A stretch of DNA of 6,270 bases, taken from the NCBI GenBank assembly GCA_030453285.1, contig JAKDKP010000152.1:1-6270 (forward strand), in the 5' to 3' direction. Positions 1-5,109 of this stretch are shown here, piece after piece; position 1 is the stretch's first letter; each line of letters begins with the position of its first letter. Source of the stretch: Propionibacteriales bacterium (GTDB lineage: Bacteria > Actinomycetota > Actinomycetes > Propionibacteriales > Propionibacteriaceae). The position numbers were made by a program, and so were the translations under genes. The notes beneath the pieces are model-generated. The model made no database searches. It was not told where the DNA came from and worked only from the letters and a program-made list of their open reading frames with translations.

Positions 1-633
1 CCGGCGCTGCTCTGGGGAGTCGCACTGGCCAACATCGTCGCCGGCGTACCGCTGGACGCCGAGAATGAGTACGTCGGAGGCGTGGTCAATCTGCTCAACC
101 CATTCGCCCTGCTCGGTGGACTGGTCACCGTGACCCTGTTCGCCACGCACGGGGCGATCTTCGTCGCCCTCAAGACCGTCGGCGACATCCGCGCCAGGGC
201 CCGCCGCTTCGCCGGCCGGACCGGACTTGTCGCCCTGCTGGCTCTGGCCGCCTTCACGATCTGGTACGGCGTGGCGTACAGCAACACCTCACTGACCTGG
301 CTCACCATCGCCATCGCCATCGTCGCCATGATCGGCGGCCTGTCGGCGAATGCTCGTGGTCGGGAGGGATGGGCCTTCGTCGGCACTGCGGCCACGATCC
401 TCGCCACTGTGGTGACCCTCTTCCTCGGGCTGTTTCCGCAGGTGATGCCGTCCACGCTGGACCCCGCCTTCAGCCTGGACATCGGCAATGCCTCCTCCAC
501 CCCGTACACACTGTCGATCATGACCGTCGCCGCGGCGATCTTCACCCCGATCGTGCTGCTCTACCAGGGCTGGACGTACTGGGTGTTCCGCAAGCGGATC
601 GGCGTGCAGCACATGCCCGATCCGGTGGCCTGA
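1..633 (+). CDS. cydB: Cytochrome bd ubiquinol oxidase subunit II, C-terminal part (5' end outside the window)
   Basis: Subunit II of the membrane-bound cytochrome bd quinol oxidase, which with CydA oxidises quinol and reduces oxygen to water, typically under low oxygen. The reading frame is open from base 1, so the gene starts upstream; about 210 residues are visible, roughly the last 60 percent of a normal CydB. The first residues (PALLWGVALANIVAGVPLD, then NEYVGGVVNLLNPFALLGG) are the characteristic CydB block following its N-terminal helices. About five further hydrophobic segments follow, ending with the family-typical SSTPYTLSIMTVAAAIFTP and LLYQGWTYWVFRKR and a short basic tail. An internal ATG at position 82 is not the true start because CydB homology continues upstream of it. 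The stop TGA (631-633) overlaps the ATG of cydDC, indicating one operon with translational coupling. Family identification is by recognition; organism-specific details are not available. Confidence 0.95.
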   Translation, partial: PALLWGVALANIVAGVPLDAENEYVGGVVNLLNPFALLGGLVTVTLFATHGAIFVALKTVGDIRARARRFAGRTGLVALLALAAFTIWYGVAYSNTSLTWLTIAIAIVAMIGGLSANARGREGWAFVGTAATILATVVTLFLGLFPQVMPSTLDPAFSLDIGNASSTPYTLSIMTVAAAIFTPIVLLYQGWTYWVFRKRIGVQHMPDPVA

Positions 634-3600
634 TGCCGGCCGCCAGTCACGGGCCGGTCGACCGCCGGCTCCTGCAGCGCAGTGCAGCGACCCGCGGCTA
701 CATTGCGGCAACTGTTCTGGTCGGGTTGGCCCAGGCCGGACTGATCATCACCCAGGCCTGGCTCCTGGCGCGGATCGCTGCCGGGCTGTGGGCCGGTCAG
801 GGCCTCGATCCGTGGTGGTCCGAGATCGTCGGTCTGGCCGCCGCCCTGGCCGGTCGTGGGCTGCTCTCCTGGATCCAACCCCTCCTCGGTCACCGGGCAT
901 CGGCGGCAGTGAAATCCCAACTCCGCTCCGACATCCTCGCCTCCCGATTGCGCCAACCCACCGGGATGGAGACCAGCACGGGGCGTCTGGTGACTCTGGT
1001 CGGCCGGGGGATCGAGGCCCTTGACGGCTGGTACGCCAAGTACCTCCCCCAGCTCGTGCTCGGCGTGATCGTCCCGGTCGTCGTCGGGATCGCCATCTGG
1101 TCCGCCGACGTGATTTCCGCGGTCACGATCGCCCTCACCCTGCCGTTGATTCCGCTCTTCATGGTGCTGATCGGACAGGTCACCCAGCACCGGATGGACA
1201 AGCGGTGGCGGGTCCAGTCGACGCTGGCGCACCACTTCGCCGACCTGGTCGCCGGGCTGCCGACCCTGCAGATCCTCGGGCGGGCGCGAGGTCAGGACCG
1301 CGGGCTAGCGGCGGTCGAGGACCGCCATCGCCGCGAGACGATGTCGACCCTGCGGGTGGCCTTCCTCTCCTCGTTGGCGCTGGAGCTGCTGGCGACCCTG
1401 TCGGTGGCTTTGGTGGCGGTCAGCATCGGTCTGCGGGTGGTGGACGGCGACCTGGCGCTGGTCACCGGACTGTTCGTGCTGGTGCTGGCTCCGGAGGCTT
1501 ACCTGCCGTTGCGCCAGGTGGGCATGCACTACCACGACGCGGTCGACGGCATGGCGGCCGCGCGAGACGCCTTTGCGCTGATCGACGAGTCACCCGAGCC
1601 GGACGATGTTGATCTTGCTCCGGTGTCGATGATCACCTTCGACGGCGTGCAGGTGATCGACGACGGACGCCCTCGTACGACCGCCCTGTCGGCCACCATC
1701 CGCAGTGGCACGACGACCGCCCTCGTCGGCCAGTCCGGCAGCGGAAAGACCACCGCCCTCACCCTGCTGATGGGTTGGCAGCGACCCTCGGTCGGACGCA
1801 TCCTCCTCGACGGCACCGAACTCACCGAACAGACCGCCCGCGCCTGGCGACGTCAGGTGGCGTGGGTGCCCCAGGTGCCGGGTCTGGTGCCGGGCACGAT
1901 CGCCGACAACGTCGGCCTGGGCACGCCATCGGCCACCGCGGACGAGATCGCTGACGCCCTGCAGCACTGTGGCGCCGAAAGCCTCGACCCCGCACGTCCG
2001 GTCGGTGACGACGGGGCCGGCCTGTCGGTCGGTGAACGCCGGCGAGTTGCCCTGGCCAGAGCCCGGCTGCGGATCACCGTCGGCGGCGCCCGATGGCTGC
2101 TGCTGGACGAGCCGACGGCCGGACTGGACGCCGATACCGAGCGCGAGGTCATCGCCGGGCTCCCCTCCGGCGCCGGCGTCCTGGTGGTCACCCATCGGCC
2201 CGCCGTCCGCGCCCTGGCAGGTGAGTTGATCATGATCGAGCCGGTCCCGGCGACCATCAAGCCCGAGGCGGGCGCCGGCCCGGTGCGGCAAACGGCTCCG
2301 GCTGTCCCGGCAGGCGTGACACCAGAGCCGAGGTTCGGCATTGGTGCCACCTCACTGGGCGCCGTCGTCCTGGGGGTGCTGGCCGCCGGCAGCGGCGTCG
2401 CCCTGCTCGGGACGGCCGGCTGGCTGCTCTCCCGCGCCGCCCAGCAACCGCCGGTGCTCCACCTGCTGGTCGCGGTCACCCTCGTCCGCGCCTTCGGTCT
2501 CGGCAAGGGCCTGTTCCGCTACGTCGAACGCCTCACCGGTCACGGGGCCGCCCTGCGGGTGCAGTCGGCGCTGCGGATCGACACCTATCGGGTGCTCAGT
2601 CGACGCCTGCTGCTCGGGCGCCGCGGGCACGACGTGCTGTCCCGGGTCACCACCGATGTCGAGGCCGCGCAGGACGATGTCGTACGGGTCCGGCTCCCGA
2701 TCGCGGTCGCAGCCGTGGTGCTGCTCGGCTGTGTCGTGCTCACCGCGGTGATCTCCTGGCCGTACGGTCTCCTCCTGGCCGGGTGCCTGGTGATCGCGGG
2801 GCTGCTCGCACCCCGGTTGGGTCAGCGGTTGGCGGCCGGCGCCAACGCCCGGGCCGCGGCGAGCCGCGGTGAGCTGGCCGAGGTGGTTGGTGAGATCCAT
2901 GAGCTCGCCCCCGAGTTGGCGGCCAACGATGCCAGCGAGGGCCGCCTGGACCGGGCCAGACGCATTGACGCCGAGCTGACCGCCATCGATCGACGCGGAG
3001 CACTCGCCGCCGGGGTCGCCGCGGGAGGTCAGTTCCTGGCGATCAGTGTCGCCGTTGTCGGTGCGCTGGTGATCGCCGGTCCTGCCGTGGCTGCCGGCGG
3101 CCTCGATCCCAATCTGGTGGCGGTGTTGGCGTTGACGCCGCTGGCGATGCTCGAGGTGCTGGCCACCCTGCCGCCCGCCGCACAGACAGCCACCCGAAGC
3201 CGTACGGCGTTGGCGCGGGTGGCGCAACTCACCACCGCCGGCGCTCCACTGCATCGGCCACGGACCGACGACGCTGCACCGGTGACGGAGCCTCGCCTCT
3301 GCCTCGTCGACGCGGCCGTCGGCTGGCCCGGCCACGAAGCCGTACTGACCGGGTTGAATCTTGATCTTGGTCCGGGTGACCGGGTGGTGCTGGCCGGCCC
3401 CAGCGGGGTGGGCAAGACGACACTGGCAGCCACGATCGCCGGACTGCTGGCGCCCCTCGATGGCTCGGTGTGCGTTGACGGTCGGGTCGGCCTACTCAGT
3501 CAGGACGCGTACGTCTTCGACACCACCGTCGCCGAGAACGTGCGACTGGGCAGGATCGACGCCAGCGACGCCGAGCTCTCCGAGGCCCTGTCCCGGGTCG

Positions 3601-3890
3601 GACTTGATCTTGACCTGGACCGCCGGGTCGGTGAACACGGGCACGCCCTGTCCGGTGGGGAGGCACGTCGCCTGGCGATGGCACGGATCGTGCTGGCCGG
3701 TGATGACGTGATCATCCTCGACGAGCCGACCGAGCACCTCGATGCCGCCACCGCCGCTGCCCTGCTCCACGACGTGGATCGGCTCTGGCCGGACGCGCCG
3801 ATGATCGTGATCAGTCACGATCCCGAGCGCGTCGCCGATGCCCTCGGTGCCGAGCTCTGGTGCCCGTCCCGTACCCTCGCCTCCGTCTGA
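633..3890 (+). CDS. cydDC: Fused CydD-CydC thiol/heme ABC exporter needed for cytochrome bd assembly
   Basis: A 1085-residue fusion of both halves of the CydDC ABC exporter. In E. coli the CydD and CydC proteins export cysteine and glutathione, are linked to heme handling, and are required for assembly of cytochrome bd. Domain order: CydD transmembrane domain (about 10-310); ATPase 1 (about 333-535) with Walker A GQSGSGKT at 366-373, Q-loop Q414, signature LSVGE at 464-468, Walker B ending D492-E493 and H-loop H521; a Pro/Ala-rich linker (about 535-567); CydC transmembrane domain (about 568-860) with the typical LLGTAGWLLSRAAQQPPVLH and FRYVERLTGHGA blocks; ATPase 2 (886-1085) with GPSGVGKT at 922-929, Q957, LSGGE at 1006-1010, D1030-E1031 and H1062. 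Both sites keep the catalytic glutamate; only ATPase 1 has a variant signature, which is usual for CydD. The start ATG at 633 overlaps the cydB stop (TGATG) with a weak GGTGG 4 nt upstream. The frame is open upstream to 369, but that stretch lies inside cydB and lacks CydD character. Confidence 0.95.
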   Translation: MPAASHGPVDRRLLQRSAATRGYIAATVLVGLAQAGLIITQAWLLARIAAGLWAGQGLDPWWSEIVGLAAALAGRGLLSWIQPLLGHRASAAVKSQLRSDILASRLRQPTGMETSTGRLVTLVGRGIEALDGWYAKYLPQLVLGVIVPVVVGIAIWSADVISAVTIALTLPLIPLFMVLIGQVTQHRMDKRWRVQSTLAHHFADLVAGLPTLQILGRARGQDRGLAAVEDRHRRETMSTLRVAFLSSLALELLATLSVALVAVSIGLRVVDGDLALVTGLFVLVLAPEAYLPLRQVGMHYHDAVDGMAAARDAFALIDESPEPDDVDLAPVSMITFDGVQVIDDGRPRTTALSATIRSGTTTALVGQSGSGKTTALTLLMGWQRPSVGRILLDGTELTEQTARAWRRQVAWVPQVPGLVPGTIADNVGLGTPSATADEIADALQHCGAESLDPARPVGDDGAGLSVGERRRVALARARLRITVGGARWLLLDEPTAGLDADTEREVIAGLPSGAGVLVVTHRPAVRALAGELIMIEPVPATIKPEAGAGPVRQTAPAVPAGVTPEPRFGIGATSLGAVVLGVLAAGSGVALLGTAGWLLSRAAQQPPVLHLLVAVTLVRAFGLGKGLFRYVERLTGHGAALRVQSALRIDTYRVLSRRLLLGRRGHDVLSRVTTDVEAAQDDVVRVRLPIAVAAVVLLGCVVLTAVISWPYGLLLAGCLVIAGLLAPRLGQRLAAGANARAAASRGELAEVVGEIHELAPELAANDASEGRLDRARRIDAELTAIDRRGALAAGVAAGGQFLAISVAVVGALVIAGPAVAAGGLDPNLVAVLALTPLAMLEVLATLPPAAQTATRSRTALARVAQLTTAGAPLHRPRTDDAAPVTEPRLCLVDAAVGWPGHEAVLTGLNLDLGPGDRVVLAGPSGVGKTTLAATIAGLLAPLDGSVCVDGRVGLLSQDAYVFDTTVAENVRLGRIDASDAELSEALSRVGLDLDLDRRVGEHGHALSGGEARRLAMARIVLAGDDVIILDEPTEHLDAATAAALLHDVDRLWPDAPMIVISHDPERVADALGAELWCPSRTLASV

Positions 3891-3901
3891 ATCGGCCTCG
3901 C

Positions 3902-4603
3902 TCAGTTGGCGATCCAGGAGCCGTTCGCGTCGATCATGTAGCCGTCCACTTCGGACTCGAGAACCGAGACCTCCCCGCTCTTCATCACCACGACCTTGAT
4001 CTCAGCAAACGTGTCGGTCTTGAGCTGCCCCTGGGAATCGGTCGCAGTGTTGAATTCGAACTTGAAGTATTCGTCATCGTCGGTGGGACTGGCCGCGCAA
4101 TCCATCACGTGGATCACGGTCTCGCCGTCCTTCGACAGGAAGACGCTCTCCTCCAGGTTCGCCTTGTCAGGCTCGCCGAACGCCGGCGTGTTCTCACCCG
4201 ACAGACCCATGGCCAAGGCGAACTTGTCCTCGAGCGGGTAGTCACCGGCCGGGCCGTCACCGGTGTCGGTCATCCTGCTGTCCCGAATCCGATCGGTCAT
4301 ACCGTCGGTGTAGTCGAACGTCGCCTCGACTCCGCACCAGTTGGGGGCACCGAGGTCGACAGACTTGACGGTCACCGACTCCAACACGCGGTTCTCGGCG
4401 TACTCGGGGTCCATCTCCAGCAGCTCATCAGGGATTTCGACCGTGAACTCCTTGGCCGGCGGCGCACCGTTGATCTGCGTGAAGTCAAAGGTCTCCGGTG
4501 ACGCACACCCGGTCAGGGTCAGCAGGGCCGTCGAGCCGGCAGCCGCCAGCAGGGGGAGGGCAGTCTTTTTCATCATGATCATCGCGCTGGCGCGAGCCAG
4601 CAT
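3902..4603 (-). CDS. Secreted lipoprotein of unknown function
   Basis: A predicted lipoprotein, convergent with cydDC. The N-terminus has two lysines (MMKKT), a hydrophobic stretch rich in Ala and Leu, and the lipobox LTGC, with the lipidated cysteine at residue 33 counted from the ATG at 4603. Processing there would tether the mature, strongly acidic protein (about 200 residues) to the outer face of the membrane. The mature part is hydrophilic, without further membrane segments, and has two more cysteines (C90 in NWC, C169 in MDC) that could form a disulfide. I do not recognise the family. The start is uncertain. AAAGGA (4609-4604) abuts the ATG at 4603 with no spacer, which is poor. The ATG at 4582 gives a more standard signal peptide and 226 residues, but linear spacing from the SD is about 21 nt, bridged by a hairpin. 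ATGs at 4576 and 4573 are further options. A cell-envelope role is all that can be inferred. Confidence 0.8.
   Translation of the reverse strand: MLARASAMIMMKKTALPLLAAAGSTALLTLTGCASPETFDFTQINGAPPAKEFTVEIPDELLEMDPEYAENRVLESVTVKSVDLGAPNWCGVEATFDYTDGMTDRIRDSRMTDTGDGPAGDYPLEDKFALAMGLSGENTPAFGEPDKANLEESVFLSKDGETVIHVMDCAASPTDDDEYFKFEFNTATDSQGQLKTDTFAEIKVVVMKSGEVSVLESEVDGYMIDANGSWIAN
4586..4601 (-). promoter_or_regulatory. Hairpin between Shine-Dalgarno and likely start codon of the lipoprotein gene
   Basis: Read on the minus strand, GCTGGC-TCGC-GCCAGC is a perfect 6-bp stem with a 4-nt loop. It lies between AAAGGA (4609-4604) and the ATG at 4582. If folded, the ribosome-binding site and this ATG would be only 5 unpaired nt apart (AT before, GCG after), a normal functional spacing. 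If unfolded, the AGGA abuts an upstream in-frame ATG at 4603. The inverted repeat is seen directly; a role in start selection is inference. Confidence 0.4.
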
Positions 4604-4706
4604 TCCTTTCGCTTCGGTGCGCAGCTGGCCGTTCGGATCCCAACCTAGCCACGATCGAGGTCACCGGCTGCGGCAAGATGGTTCCACCGACGAGGAGAGG
4701 GACGAC

Positions 4707-4919
4707 ATGACCACGCGCCTGGGAGCGATCAACGTCGACTGCCTCGACGTCCAACGGCAGGCGAAATTCTGGTCGGCCGTTCTGGATCTGCAGATCGATC
4801 CAGCACCGGATCCGGAGGTGGCGGAGTTCGTCGCTCTGCCTGGGACAAAGATGGGGGACGTTCTGGCCGGGAGTTGGCGGCCAGATCTTCCCCCATCTTT
4901 TGGCCCGCTTCGGGAATAG
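4707..4919 (+). pseudogene. Truncated VOC / glyoxalase-like protein remnant
   Basis: A 70-residue ORF with a good ribosome-binding site (GAGGAGAGG at 4692-4700, 6 nt before the ATG). Residues 1-46 look like the first beta-alpha unit of the vicinal oxygen chelate (glyoxalase/bleomycin-resistance) fold: RLGAINVDCLDVQRQAKFWS, then VAEFVALPG. Family members are usually about 115-130 residues and need paired beta-alpha-beta-beta-beta modules; here resemblance stops at G46 and the remaining 24 codons mostly run through a large palindrome (4847-4900). The second half, including most of the substrate and metal site, is missing, and I see no remnant of it in the other frames downstream. It is therefore most likely a deletion or rearrangement remnant rather than a working enzyme. 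It diverges from the lipoprotein gene across a 103-nt gap in which I found no convincing promoter. A functional short protein cannot be fully excluded. Confidence 0.65.
4847..4900. terminator. 54-nt near-perfect palindrome, probable strong (bidirectional) terminator
   Basis: Arms AAAGATGGGGGA (4847-4858) and TCCCCCATCTTT (4889-4900) are perfectly complementary over 12 bp. Inside, after a 3/3 internal loop (CGT/TCT), TCTGGCCG (4862-4869) pairs with CGGCCAGA (4878-4885) over 8 bp, leaving an 8-nt loop. The outer arms begin with A's and end with T's, and one further T follows on the plus strand (TTTT in total), so the structure could end transcription in either direction. It sits at the 3' end of the VOC remnant and upstream of the symporter leader, a sensible terminator position. 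The U-tract is short, so alternatives are a small mobile or repeat element, or an operator. The inverted repeat itself is certain; its function is inferred. Confidence 0.55.
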
Positions 4920-4947
4920 AGCTGCCAGCGGACCTGTTGTCGCCGAC

Positions 4948-5040
4948 ATGTGGATGAACTGTGTGCGGACGACCCTGTGGGGACGTCTGCACGTCGACCT
5001 GCGTCGCGAGGCGAGCGCGCTGTGTCGACGCACCGGCTGA
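4948..5040 (+). CDS. Putative regulatory leader peptide upstream of the symporter
   Basis: A 30-codon ORF from ATG 4948 to TGA 5038-5040, too short for routine ORF calling. Its C-terminal part, GRLHVDLRREASALCRR, matches the pattern R-x-H-V-D-L-x-R-x-x-S-A-x-C that I recall from short proteins annotated as putative leader peptides in Streptomyces and other actinobacteria, often next to sulfur or cysteine genes. Cysteines are residues 5 and 26, and tryptophans residues 2 and 11; the second Cys codon lies four codons before the stop. In-frame alternative starts are ATG 4954 and GTG 4963; none has a strong Shine-Dalgarno sequence, so the exact start is open. The ORF overlaps stem-loops and ends 69 nt before the symporter start. 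The likely role is cis-acting: ribosome progress through it would alter downstream RNA structure or Rho access. Motif recognition is from memory and the cysteine link is inference. Confidence 0.65.
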   Translation: MWMNCVRTTLWGRLHVDLRREASALCRRTG

Positions 5041-5090
5041 GCCCCGCCCCCTCCGCCCACCGGCGCGCCTCGCGCCCCCCTCTCCGTACC
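4961..5090 (+). promoter_or_regulatory. Candidate attenuator: overlapping stem-loops plus C-rich tract in the symporter leader
   Basis: Three pairings are visible. Hairpin A: GTGCGGACG (4963-4971) with CGTCTGCAC (4984-4992), 9 bp including one G-T, extendable by two wobble pairs, with an inner CCC-TGT-GGG. Hairpin B: TGCGTCG (5000-5006) with CGACGCA (5026-5032). Hairpin C: CGCGAGGCG (5005-5013) with CGCCTCGCG (5066-5074), 9 perfect bp. B and C share bases 5005-5006, so they compete. A and B lie inside the leader-peptide ORF, and a ribosome at its end would cover the upstream arm of C. After the leader stop, 5041-5090 contains 33 C and 10 G in 50 nt, resembling a Rho-utilisation region. No U-tract follows hairpin C, so Rho-dependent termination or translational control fits better than intrinsic termination. 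In a GC-rich genome some of this pairing is expected by chance. Confidence 0.45.
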
Positions 5091-5095
5091 TCTTC

Positions 5096-5103
5096 GAGAA
5101 GGA
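5096..5103 (+). promoter_or_regulatory. Ribosome-binding site of the symporter gene
   Basis: GAGAAGGA ends 6 nt before the ATG at 5110, a good Shine-Dalgarno match that fixes the start. The preceding TCTTCGAGAAGG could form a small local hairpin (CTT with AAG around CGAG) that partly masks it. Confidence 0.8.
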
Positions 5104-5109
5104 CTATCC

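Noticed and set aside
1608..3611. Three copies of TTGATCTTG (near 1610, 3359 and 3603)
   Set aside because: All are in frame within cydDC and encode Leu/Asp-rich stretches at unrelated protein positions; spacing is irregular, so it is probably codon coincidence.
3860..4501. Long plus-strand ORF (213 codons) opposite the lipoprotein gene
   Set aside because: It lies antisense to a gene with a clear signal peptide and lipobox, has no recognisable domain, and overlaps the 3' end of cydDC; it is a GC-rich shadow frame.
4642..4647. TAGGTT on the minus strand as a -10 element for the lipoprotein gene
   Set aside because: It fits TANNNT and lies at a plausible distance, but no -35 match occurs 16-19 nt upstream, and such hexamers are common by chance.
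4920..4947. Promoter for the leader peptide and symporter
   Set aside because: I looked for a TANNNT -10 upstream of 4948, 4954 and 4963 and saw no convincing candidate; transcription start is left open.
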